DNA of 64,000 nucleotides from positions 248,001-312,000 of the forward strand of contig CAVSJQ010000022.1 of the NCBI GenBank assembly GCA_963728355.1, given 5' to 3'. The notes beneath the pieces were generated by a model. That model was given only the letters and a program-made list of their open reading frames with translations. It made no database searches and was not told the origin of the DNA. The translations under genes were made by a program, and so were the position numbers. Numbering within the stretch: the first letter of the stretch is position 1; each line of letters starts with the position of its first letter. Positions 24,890 to 32,491 of this stretch are shown here, piece by piece. The stretch comes from Sva-07 sp963728355 (lineage in GTDB: Bacteria > Actinomycetota > Acidimicrobiia > Acidimicrobiales > Ilumatobacteraceae).

Positions 24890-25651
24890 TCAGTCGGTGA
24901 AGCGGTAGACGCCGACACCCGCAGCATCGAGCGCTGCGCGGACTGCACGGGCGAGCCCGACGGCGCCCGGCGTGTCGCCGTGGACGCAGATCGATCGCGC
25001 CCGGATGGAGACCACCGTGCCGTCGACGGCGACGACCTCGTTGTCGGTCGCGATGCGGACCGCACGCTCGGCGACCTCGTCGGGATCGGTGAGCACGCTG
25101 CCCGCCTCCCGACGCGAGACCAGTCCACCGTCGGGCCGGTAGGCGCGGTCGGCGAACGCCTCGGGAACGGCTTCGAGGCCGGCGGTGTCGGCGGCGGCGA
25201 GCAGCTCGGATCCGGGCAGGCCGAGAATCGCCAGCGACGGGTCGTACTCGGCTGCGGCGGCCACGAGCGCCTGCGCGGCCGATGGGTGCGTCGCCGTCGT
25301 GTGGTACAGCGCGCCGTGCGGTTTGACGTAGGCGATCTCGGCGCCCGCCACCTGGGCGAATGCGTCGAGCGCACCGAGCTGGTAGAGGACGGCGTCGCGG
25401 AGCTCGTCGGGCGTCATGTCGATGTGGCGGCGCCCGAACCCGGGCAGGTCAGGAAACGAGACCTGGGCGCCGATCGCGACGTCGTTGTGCACCGCGAGGG
25501 TGCACGCCGCACGCAGCACCGAGGGGTCGCCGGCATGGAACCCACATGCCACGTTGGCGCTGGTCACGATGCCGAGCATCGCTGCGTCGTCGCCGAGCGT
25601 CCACACGCCGTAGGACTCGCCCAGGTCACTGTTGACGTCGATGGCAACCAT
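24890..25651 (-). CDS. pxpA: 5-oxoprolinase subunit A (LamB/YcsF family)
   Basis: The 253-aa protein begins MVAIDVNSDLGESYG and contains TSANVACGFHAGDP, GAQVSFPDLPGFGRR and VKPHGALYH, all hallmarks of the YcsF/PxpA family. ICVHGDTPGAV near the C-terminus completes the motif set. 5-Oxoproline arises by spontaneous cyclisation of glutamine and glutamate, so this operon is a repair and salvage unit. TACGAT stands 6 nt before ATG 25651, indicating a leaderless promoter for the operon. Confidence 0.93.
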   Translation of the reverse strand: MVAIDVNSDLGESYGVWTLGDDAAMLGIVTSANVACGFHAGDPSVLRAACTLAVHNDVAIGAQVSFPDLPGFGRRHIDMTPDELRDAVLYQLGALDAFAQVAGAEIAYVKPHGALYHTTATHPSAAQALVAAAAEYDPSLAILGLPGSELLAAADTAGLEAVPEAFADRAYRPDGGLVSRREAGSVLTDPDEVAERAVRIATDNEVVAVDGTVVSIRARSICVHGDTPGAVGLARAVRAALDAAGVGVYRFTD

Positions 25652-25657
25652 GTCCCG

Positions 25658-25663
25658 ATCGTA
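25658..25663 (-). promoter_or_regulatory. -10 element of a leaderless promoter (pxpABC)
   Basis: TACGAT on the minus strand, then 6 nt and ATG 25651. A GAGGAGG a few bases further upstream would lie outside such a transcript. Confidence 0.55.
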
Positions 25664-25704
25664 CGCCTCCTCACGCCGCAGCGCCCGACGTGATCGAGTC
25701 GACG

Positions 25705-27120
25705 TCAGCTCCCGAGGGAGTTGCTGATCGAATGCCGAAGCGACGACTGTCCGGCTGCGGTCGCAAGGGTCGACACGGAGGTGCGGTGGCATCGTCGATG
25801 CCAGTCGCGTACGGCGGTTCGCTCGGCGACGAGTCGTTCCCAGTACTCGTGACGGTCGTCGGACGCGCCATCTCCGAAGGCATCGTCGGGCGGTCGTCGA
25901 CCGGCGGGCAGCATGGGCGTGCCGTCTGATCGGTAGTCGACGATGTACCCGTTCGGATCTCGCACCGATCTGAGTCGCCGTTTCGACCTGTACGGGTTGT
26001 GCGTGTCGCAACGAGGCCGGGCATTGGACTGGTCGGTGGCGCCGCCGTCGGCGTCCCACTCGTCCATGTGGTCGACCTCACACTGATCGGCCTGCACGGT
26101 GCAGCCGAGGTGCCCACAACGCTGCCACAGCAGCAGTGCCAGCTCGCGGGCGACGCCGGTGAACAGTCGGCGTTTGCGTCCGGCGTCGACGACGACGCTG
26201 GCCGAATCGATCACCACTCGCCTCACCACACCCGACAGGCATGCGGCGATGACGTCGTCGGACGCCAGCGTGACGCCCGTCGACGACTCGATCCGCTCGA
26301 CCATCAGCTCGTCCGGATCCGGCGGCTCGGGGTCGACGCCCATGCCCCGGCGGGCAAGCAGCCGCTGCAATGTGCGGAACCCGACCAACACGTTGACCAC
26401 CGGCGTCGGCGCCACACCATCGGCGGGTGCGAGCACCGCGGCTCGGAAGATCTCGACCATCGCGTCGTATCGACGCTGTGCATCGGTGCGTGGAAGCTTC
26501 GACGCAGGAGCATCGGCCCCGAATTCGGCGGTTCGTGCGGCGACGTCCTTGACGAATTCCGCCTCGACGAATCGCTGGAAGATTCCCATCAGCTCTGCGG
26601 TCACCATGCCGGTACCACCGCTTGCGTGTGCCCGGACGGATCCGTCGACGGAGGTCACCGAGGCGGTGCGCCGATCGTGGGACAGCTTGTCGTTGCGTTC
26701 GGCGCCGTCGAGATCTGCGAGGGTCTCCCACCGCCGTACCACAACGCGGAAGTCGTCGAAGGCGAGATGCTCGGCGTGCTGGAGCAGGATCGGTGCGACT
26801 CCATCGAGCTGGTCATTCACACGTGGGTTCGATGCGATCCGTGCGAGTTCGTTCGCTTGCGCCACGCCGATGTGGCCATCGGCCAAGGTGTCGCTCAACG
26901 TCGGAACGACATCCAGTGCCGTCGCGAGCCTGCGCAGCCGGGCGGCATCGCTGCTCGGCCCGTTGGTCTGGGCCATGATCCACTGCTTCATCGACCGATG
27001 TCCATCGACAGAGTGCAGTCCTCGCCGCTCCCCAGCCCGGACGATGCTGGCCATCTCGCATTCGATCGCCCGACGCTCTCGTCCAGTGCGGATCTCGGGG
27101 CTACGGTCGACGGATGACAT
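25705..27120 (-). CDS. DUF222 / HNH endonuclease domain protein (13E12-repeat type)
   Basis: The 471-aa protein has an N-terminal DUF222 helical domain (ERRGLHSVDGHRSMKQWI, then GHIGVAQANELARI, then RRYDAMVEIFRAAV). Its C-terminal HNH nuclease module has CGHLGC, CEVDHMDEW, DQSNARPRCDTHN. The HNH metal and catalytic residues (D-H and N-x-H) look intact. These proteins are abundant in actinobacteria, are often mobile-associated, and lack a settled function. Its ATG overlaps the start of the divergent isochorismatase gene; a later start at 27054 would remove the overlap but trims the DUF222 domain. Confidence 0.85.
   Translation of the reverse strand: MSSVDRSPEIRTGRERRAIECEMASIVRAGERRGLHSVDGHRSMKQWIMAQTNGPSSDAARLRRLATALDVVPTLSDTLADGHIGVAQANELARIASNPRVNDQLDGVAPILLQHAEHLAFDDFRVVVRRWETLADLDGAERNDKLSHDRRTASVTSVDGSVRAHASGGTGMVTAELMGIFQRFVEAEFVKDVAARTAEFGADAPASKLPRTDAQRRYDAMVEIFRAAVLAPADGVAPTPVVNVLVGFRTLQRLLARRGMGVDPEPPDPDELMVERIESSTGVTLASDDVIAACLSGVVRRVVIDSASVVVDAGRKRRLFTGVARELALLLWQRCGHLGCTVQADQCEVDHMDEWDADGGATDQSNARPRCDTHNPYRSKRRLRSVRDPNGYIVDYRSDGTPMLPAGRRPPDDAFGDGASDDRHEYWERLVAERTAVRDWHRRCHRTSVSTLATAAGQSSLRHSISNSLGS
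27102..27107 (+). promoter_or_regulatory. -10 element of a leaderless promoter (isochorismatase-like gene)
   Basis: TACGGT, then 6 nt and ATG 27114. The element lies within the first codons of the opposite-strand DUF222 gene. Confidence 0.55.
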
Positions 27121-27680
27121 CACTCCAGAACCGGCCGAACACCGCGTTGGTCGTCATCGACATGCAGCGCGGCGTGGTCAGCGATGCATTCGAGGTCGAG
27201 CGTGTCGTCACCAACATCAACACCCTGATCGACAAGGCCCGTGCCGAGCGGATACCGGTCGTCTGGATTCAGCATTCCGACGACGACCTGGCCGAGGGGA
27301 CCGACGAGTGGCAGTTCGTCGAGGATCTGTCACCAGCAGACGACGAGCCGCTGGTGCACAAGCACTACGGGGATTCGTTCGAGGAGACCGACCTCGAATC
27401 GATACTGGCCGAGCACGGGGTAGGTCGCCTCGTCGTCACGGGCGCCCAGACCGACGCATGCATCCGTTCGACCTTGCACGGTGCGCTCGTGCGTGGCTAC
27501 GACGCCACGCTGGTCTCCGATGCGCACACGACCGAGGACATGCGCCAGTGGGGTGCCCCGATCGGGCCCGACGAGGCAATCGCCTACACCAATCTCTACT
27601 GGAACTTCTCTGCAGCCCCGCACCGTTCGGGCGACACCGCTCCGACCGACGACATCGACTTCACTCAGCCGACCGGGTGA
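27114..27680 (+). CDS. Isochorismatase-like cysteine hydrolase
   Basis: The 188-aa protein has the catalytic triad of this family: Asp in ALVVIDMQRG (D16), Lys in LVHKHYGDSF (K83) and the nucleophilic Cys in TGAQTDACIRST (C116). A cis-peptide turn is expected before the Cys. Substrates for this fold include amides and nicotinamide; which one applies here cannot be said. The gene is divergent from DUF222 with overlapping 5' ends. Confidence 0.89.
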   Translation: MTSLQNRPNTALVVIDMQRGVVSDAFEVERVVTNINTLIDKARAERIPVVWIQHSDDDLAEGTDEWQFVEDLSPADDEPLVHKHYGDSFEETDLESILAEHGVGRLVVTGAQTDACIRSTLHGALVRGYDATLVSDAHTTEDMRQWGAPIGPDEAIAYTNLYWNFSAAPHRSGDTAPTDDIDFTQPTG

Positions 27681-27736
27681 GTGGGATCCCCCGTTGCGAA
27701 GGGTTGCCGGCGGTCGACATCGGGTAGGTGGCGGTC

Positions 27737-27964
27737 ATGGCTGACCAAACCGGTGAACGCTCCATTCGCGCCCGTCAGACGGTCAGGATCGTGTTGTGGG
27801 TGGTGATCGCAGCGGTCGTCGTGGCGCTGGCACTCGTGAACACGCAGGACGTCACGGTCGACTGGCTCTTCGGTGACGTCGACACGTCGCTGTGGGTGGT
27901 GATCGTCGGCTCCGCCGCCGTCGGCGTCATCCTCGGTTATCTCGCTCGCTGGCGACGCGATTGA
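27737..27964 (+). CDS. Small LapA-domain (DUF1049-like) membrane protein
   Basis: The protein is about 75 aa with two predicted transmembrane helices (IVLWVVIAAVVVALALVN and LWVVIVGSAAVGVILGYLA). The NTQDVTVDWLFG segment between them and the basic C-terminal LARWRRD match the LapA/DUF1049 pattern. In-frame GTG 27728 is an alternative start. It lies between the isochorismatase gene and prcA. Confidence 0.8.
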   Translation: MADQTGERSIRARQTVRIVLWVVIAAVVVALALVNTQDVTVDWLFGDVDTSLWVVIVGSAAVGVILGYLARWRRD

Positions 27965-27966
27965 TC

Positions 27967-27981
27967 GACGCCCGGGGCGTC
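27967..27981. terminator. Short GC hairpin between convergent genes
   Basis: GACGCC and GGCGTC form a 6-bp stem with a 3-nt loop between the LapA-like gene and the prcA stop. It is probably bidirectional. No U tract is present. Confidence 0.45.
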
Positions 27982-27989
27982 CGACGCCG

Positions 27990-28658
27990 TCAGGTGTCCA
28001 GATCGCCTCTGGTCAGTCGATGGAAGCATCGGCGGCCGTTGTTGCGCGACAGGTAGGCGACCTCGAGGTCGTCGTCGGGGATCTCTCGATCAGGACCGCT
28101 CAGCGCCGCCCGACCGCATGCGATCGCTGCCGCACGATCCATCCCGTCGGTCCAGGTCTCGGACAGTCGAGCGCTGATCGCCTCGGCGTCGCCACCGATC
28201 GCCGCAGAGTCGCGTTCGTCGACGACGGTGCCGTCGTACAGGATGTGGAACATCTGGTCGCCGGACGGTTCGAGACCGACCTCGGCGACGAGGATCTCGA
28301 CCTCCATCGGCTTCATCTCGTGGGTGAAGATTGCGCCGAGCATCTGGGCGTAGCTGTTGGCCAGGCTCCGTGCGTCGACATCGTCTCGTGAATACTGGAA
28401 GCCCTTGAGATCGGCCGCCCGGACACCGGCGACGCGCAATTGGTCGAATTCGTTGTACTTACCGACGCCGGCGAACGCGATGCGGTCGTAGATCTCGCTC
28501 ACCTTGCGCAGCGTCTCGGACGCGTTCTCGGCGACGATCACGATGCCGTCGTCGTACCGCACCGCCACGAGGGCGCGACCCCGGGCGATGCCCTTGCGCG
28601 CGAAGTCGGCGCGGTCCTTCATCATCTGTTCCGGTGCGACGTAGAACGGCATGCTCAT
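27990..28658 (-). CDS. prcA: Proteasome alpha subunit
   Basis: The 222-aa alpha-type 20S proteasome subunit starts MSMPFYVAPEQMMKDRADFARKG, the N-terminal gate segment and helix H0. It continues GRALVAVRYDDGIVIVAENAS and RIAFAGVGKYNEFDQLR. Alpha rings gate access to the beta chamber and bind the C-termini of the Arc ATPase. ATG 28658 overlaps the prcB stop (ATGA). It is the last gene of the pup-prcB-prcA run. Confidence 0.96.
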   Translation of the reverse strand: MSMPFYVAPEQMMKDRADFARKGIARGRALVAVRYDDGIVIVAENASETLRKVSEIYDRIAFAGVGKYNEFDQLRVAGVRAADLKGFQYSRDDVDARSLANSYAQMLGAIFTHEMKPMEVEILVAEVGLEPSGDQMFHILYDGTVVDERDSAAIGGDAEAISARLSETWTDGMDRAAAIACGRAALSGPDREIPDDDLEVAYLSRNNGRRCFHRLTRGDLDT

Positions 28659-29452
28659 CGCGAGCGCACCTCCGCGACGATCGCCTCGTATCGAGACGCC
28701 AGATCGTCGTCGTCGAGCCGGCTCCAGCCGTCGGCATCGATCGTGGCGACGACCGGATAGATGCCCCGTAGGACGTCGGGGCCGCCCGTCGCCGAGTCGG
28801 CGTCGGCGGCCTCCCACAGCGCACGCGCCGCGAGGTTGACCGCATCGTCGCGGCTCATGTCCGAGCGGAAACCGACCTTGATCACCGTGCCGGCGTGCAG
28901 GCTGCCAGAGCCCGTGGCGACATAGTCGCGTTCCTCGTACCGGCCTCCCGTGGCGTCGTAGTCCCAGAGCCGTCCGCACTCGCGCCGCAGGTCGTAGCCA
29001 CCGAAGATCGGCACGACCACCATTCCCATCATCGCCGCCTGCAGGTTGCCGCGGACCATCATCGACAGTTGGTTGGCCTTGCCCTCGAGGCTCAGCGCCG
29101 TGCCCTCCACCTTCTCGTAGTGCTCGAGCTGGAGTTGGAACAGGCGGATCATCTCCATCGCGGCGCCGGCCGCACCGGCGATGGCAACACCGCTGTGGCG
29201 GTCCGCCTCGACGACCTTCTCCATCGTGCGGTGCGAGATCAGGTTGCCGGCGGTCGCTCGCCGGTCGCCCGCCATCACCACGCCGTCGGCGTACGTCAGC
29301 GCCACGCAGGTGGTGGCGTGCGGGACGGCGAGTTCGCGCAGAAGGTCGGTGGTGGCGCCGACGATCGGTTCGGCACCCAGGCCCACTCGACGCAGCAGTT
29401 CCGGAAAGCTCGACCCCGGATCGTCGGAGGTCGAGAAGATCGGCATCGTCAC
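28655..29452 (-). CDS. prcB: Proteasome beta subunit, catalytic
   Basis: The 265-aa beta-type subunit has an N-terminal propeptide of about 46 residues. The likely active-site Thr is T47 in PHATTCVALTYADGVVMAGDRRAT (family form HGTTIVAL, so the residue before the cleavage is Ala and not Gly). GSGSLHA and Asp-rich C-terminal parts follow. Autocleavage would expose Thr as the nucleophile. GTG 29452 follows the pup stop after 3 nt; ATG 29446 is an alternative start. Confidence 0.96.
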   Translation of the reverse strand: MTMPIFSTSDDPGSSFPELLRRVGLGAEPIVGATTDLLRELAVPHATTCVALTYADGVVMAGDRRATAGNLISHRTMEKVVEADRHSGVAIAGAAGAAMEMIRLFQLQLEHYEKVEGTALSLEGKANQLSMMVRGNLQAAMMGMVVVPIFGGYDLRRECGRLWDYDATGGRYEERDYVATGSGSLHAGTVIKVGFRSDMSRDDAVNLAARALWEAADADSATGGPDVLRGIYPVVATIDADGWSRLDDDDLASRYEAIVAEVRSR

Positions 29453-29455
29453 GGG

Positions 29456-29653
29456 TTACTGACCACCCTTTTGCACGTACGACTTCACGAAGTCCTCGGC
29501 GTTCGTCTCGAGGACCTCGTCGATCTCGTCGAGGAGATCGTCGAGTTCGGCCTTGAGCTTCTCGCCGGTCTCGGTCACCGCCGGCGCGGCGTCATCGGTC
29601 GTCTCGACCTCGCGGCTCGTGGTGCTCTTCGACTTCTGGGTGCGTTCTGCCAT
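29456..29653 (-). CDS. pup: Prokaryotic ubiquitin-like protein Pup
   Basis: The 65-aa, mostly disordered, acidic protein has a central helical region (GEKLKAELDDLLDEIDEVLE) and the conserved C-terminus FVKSYVQKGGQ. The last residue is Gln, so Dop must deamidate it to Glu before PafA can ligate it. The gene sits between dop and prcB, the usual order. It has a 43-nt gap after dop and a weak AAGGGAAG upstream of the ATG. Confidence 0.97.
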   Translation of the reverse strand: MAERTQKSKSTTSREVETTDDAAPAVTETGEKLKAELDDLLDEIDEVLETNAEDFVKSYVQKGGQ

Positions 29654-29696
29654 GAGCGGTTGCTTCCCTTCGGTGAGTCGGATGAATCGTTTTCGA

Positions 29697-31190
29697 TCAC
29701 TGCCCGAGACGGTCGAGGAGTTCCCGTGCCGTCTCGCTGTCGTCGATCAAGGTACCAACGTGTTCGGCGGTCCCGCGTAGCGGTTCCATCATCGGGACCC
29801 TGCGCAGCGGATCGCGCCCGATGTCGAAGACCAGCGAGTCCCAGTTGGCGGCCACGACGTCGGCGGGATACTTCTGCAGGCACCGACCGCGGAAGTAGGC
29901 GCGCGTCGTGGTTGGCGGCTCGGTCATCGCGTCGGCGACCTCGTCCGGGCCGACCATCGTGTCGAGGCCGGCGCGCAGGGCCAGGCAACGCTCCACGCGC
30001 AGATCGTGGTACTGCAGGTCGATCGCCTTCAACTTCGACGACCCCGGCTCGATGCCGTGACGGGAGGCGTAGCCGTCGACCAGTCGCTGCTTGGCGACCC
30101 AGTCGACCCAGTTCGCCACCGATGCCGGATCGGATTCGAGACCGGTCAGGACCATCTCCCACCTGGCGAGCACGTCGTGACCGATTCCCTCGCCGACACA
30201 GTCGAGCCCGTGCGACTGCTCGTACTTGCGGGCCCGCTCGAGCAGCCCCCACTGGATCTCCAGCGCGGTGGCACGGCTGCCGTCGCGCAGCATGACCGTC
30301 TGGCGCAGCGTCGGGTCGTGGCTGACCTGGCGGATGGCCGCCACCGGATTGCCGAGCAGCCAGTCGTCGCCGAGTTCGTCGTCCTCGATCATCGCCAGCA
30401 CGATCGCCGTGGTACCGACCTTGAGGTAGGTGGCGACCTCGCTCATATTGGCGTCGCCGACGATGACGTGGAGACGCCGGTACTTCTGCGCGTCGGCGTG
30501 GGGCTCGTCGCGGGTGTTGACGATCGGCCGCTTCAGCGTGGTCTCGAGACCGATCTCCTCTTCGAAGAAATCCGCCCGCTGGCTGAGCTGGTACGGCACA
30601 TGATCGGCCGGACGGCCGGTGAGTTCGCAGCCCACCTTGCCGGCGCCGCAGAACACCTGGCGGGTGACGAAGTGCGGGGTGATCTGGGCGGCCATCCGCC
30701 CGAACGGCGTCTCGCGGGCGAGGAGGTAGTTCTCGTGGCAGCCGTAGCTGTTGCCCTTGCCGTCGGAATTGTTCTTGTGCACGATGATCTCGCCGCCGTC
30801 GGGAAGCATCGGGCGGACGTGCTCCATCGAGGCACGGACGATCTCCTCGGCGGCACGATCCCACACGAGCGCCTCGCGTGCCGTCGTGACTTCGGGCGTC
30901 GAGATCTCCGGATGGGCGTGGTCGACGTAGTAGCGCGCACCGTTGGTGAGCACGGCGTTGACGAGCATCGTCTCGACTTCCGGAGCGAGCGAGGCATCGA
31001 GTTCGAACCCGCGAGCGTCGTTGGCGGGTTGCTCGTCCTCGAAATCCCACCCGATCCGCCCCCGGTCGCGGGTGGTCGCAGCGACGTAGGCGTTGATCAG
31101 CATCGACGACGCGGAGACCGGATTGTTGTCGCCCCCGCGCACGACGATGCCGTACTCGGTCTCGATCCCGCAGACCTTGGGCAGCGCCAT
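29697..31190 (-). CDS. dop: Pup deamidase / depupylase
   Basis: The 497-aa PafA paralogue starts MALPKVCGIETEYG and carries the Dop-specific insertion (about 42-62, the Dop loop). The nucleophilic Asp lies in RYYVDHAHPEISTPE (D90), followed by KNNSDGKGNSYGCHENYL. It activates Pup-Gln and also removes Pup from conjugates. TAGGTT stands 6 nt before the ATG and no Shine-Dalgarno sequence is seen. Therefore dop-pup-prcB-prcA likely has its own leaderless promoter. Confidence 0.96.
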   Translation of the reverse strand: MALPKVCGIETEYGIVVRGGDNNPVSASSMLINAYVAATTRDRGRIGWDFEDEQPANDARGFELDASLAPEVETMLVNAVLTNGARYYVDHAHPEISTPEVTTAREALVWDRAAEEIVRASMEHVRPMLPDGGEIIVHKNNSDGKGNSYGCHENYLLARETPFGRMAAQITPHFVTRQVFCGAGKVGCELTGRPADHVPYQLSQRADFFEEEIGLETTLKRPIVNTRDEPHADAQKYRRLHVIVGDANMSEVATYLKVGTTAIVLAMIEDDELGDDWLLGNPVAAIRQVSHDPTLRQTVMLRDGSRATALEIQWGLLERARKYEQSHGLDCVGEGIGHDVLARWEMVLTGLESDPASVANWVDWVAKQRLVDGYASRHGIEPGSSKLKAIDLQYHDLRVERCLALRAGLDTMVGPDEVADAMTEPPTTTRAYFRGRCLQKYPADVVAANWDSLVFDIGRDPLRRVPMMEPLRGTAEHVGTLIDDSETARELLDRLGQ

Positions 31191-31196
31191 GACCTG

Positions 31197-31202
31197 AACC
31201 TA
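31197..31202 (-). promoter_or_regulatory. -10 element of a leaderless promoter (dop-pup-prcBA)
   Basis: TAGGTT on the minus strand is followed by 6 nt and ATG 31190. It is located in the 83-bp gap after the reductase gene. Confidence 0.6.
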
Positions 31203-31273
31203 GCGGAGCCCGGCCCACCCATGACGTTCAGCTCGAATTGCCGCAGGGGTCGTCCTCTGCGCCATCGCGCTCG

Positions 31274-32491
31274 TCAGACGACGTCGAAGCGGACGCCGGC
31301 GTGGGATTCGAGGCGTTCGATCAGTGCGTCACCGAACGCGCTGGCCGGTGTCCAGAGTCCACCGCCGACGTTCGCTGGATCGAGATCGAGCAACGCCACG
31401 GCCGACTCGCCGAGCATCTTGGCCGTCGAGCCGTAGCCGGGATCGGCGTCGCCGGTCACCTTGGTACGGATCTCGTGTCCGTTCTTCGTGCGCCCGACGA
31501 AGCGCAGGTCGAAGTAGCCGGCCTGCTGCGTGGCCTCGCTCGGGCCGGTGCCCGGTTTGGGGATCACCGCGCCGATGAGCTTGCGGGTGGGGCCGAAGCT
31601 GGCCGCACCGGCGAACGCCGCCAGGCCGGCGGTCATCGCCCACGCCGCCACTCCCCCGGCCAGGCCGTCGCCGGTCATCATCGTCTCTCCATAGGTGAAG
31701 TCGCGCCCCCACGGCTGACCGAGCAGTGCGTGACTGCGCAGCACCACTGCCGAGTTGGTCGGCGCCATCACGAAGGGCGCCACCCAGCTCTCGAACCGGT
31801 CGTCACGGATCGGGCGCCCGATCGATGGCTGCTTCGGTCCTCGACGGAGATCGACCGGGGCGAGGACGTACGGATCGGTGACGACCTTGCGGAGGTCGGG
31901 GTCCTCGGCCATCTCCTCGAACATCTGCATGCCGCTGGCGGCGGTGCCGCCGCTCACGCCACCCTTGGTGCCCTTGACCGACATCCGGACCTCGACGCAC
32001 GGTTCACCGAACTGCTCGACGGCGCGCTGCTGGATGAACCAGGTGCCGAGATCGGACGGGATCGAGTCGAAGCCACACGCGTGCACGAGGCGGGCCCCCG
32101 TGACTTCGGCGCGGGCCTGGTGCCGGTCGATCATCCGGCGCATCCACTGCACTTCGCCGGTCAGGTCGCAGTAGTCGGACCCGGCCTCGACCACCGCGGC
32201 GACGAGTTCGGATCCATGGAGCGCATAGGGGCCGACGGTCGAGGCGACCACCTTCGTCGATGCGGCAAGTTCGTCGAGCACCGTCCGATCCGAGGCGTCC
32301 GCCACGACCCGAGGCACGTCGGCCCCGGTCGATGCGGCGACCTCGTCGAGTTTCGATGCGCTCCGCCCGGCGATCGCCCAGCGGAGGTCACCGTCGGGGC
32401 CGTGGCGCCGAACCAGGTACCGGCACAGGATCTGGCCGACGAAGCTCGTCGCCCCGTAGACGACGAGGTCGTACTCGCGCGGACGGCTCAC
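31274..32491 (-). CDS. Saccharopine dehydrogenase-like NAD(P)-binding reductase
   Basis: The 405-aa protein has a Rossmann start YDLVVYGATSFVGQILCRYL. Conserved SxVGPYALHG, VEAGSDYCDLTGEVQWMR and HACGFDSIPSDLG follow, typical of the saccharopine-dehydrogenase superfamily branch that includes mycobacterial trans-acting enoyl reductases. Its lipid or amino-acid substrate is unknown. GTG 32491 overlaps the arc stop (GTGA), so it is translated behind the proteasomal ATPase; whether this has functional meaning is open. Confidence 0.87.
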   Translation of the reverse strand: MSRPREYDLVVYGATSFVGQILCRYLVRRHGPDGDLRWAIAGRSASKLDEVAASTGADVPRVVADASDRTVLDELAASTKVVASTVGPYALHGSELVAAVVEAGSDYCDLTGEVQWMRRMIDRHQARAEVTGARLVHACGFDSIPSDLGTWFIQQRAVEQFGEPCVEVRMSVKGTKGGVSGGTAASGMQMFEEMAEDPDLRKVVTDPYVLAPVDLRRGPKQPSIGRPIRDDRFESWVAPFVMAPTNSAVVLRSHALLGQPWGRDFTYGETMMTGDGLAGGVAAWAMTAGLAAFAGAASFGPTRKLIGAVIPKPGTGPSEATQQAGYFDLRFVGRTKNGHEIRTKVTGDADPGYGSTAKMLGESAVALLDLDPANVGGGLWTPASAFGDALIERLESHAGVRFDVV

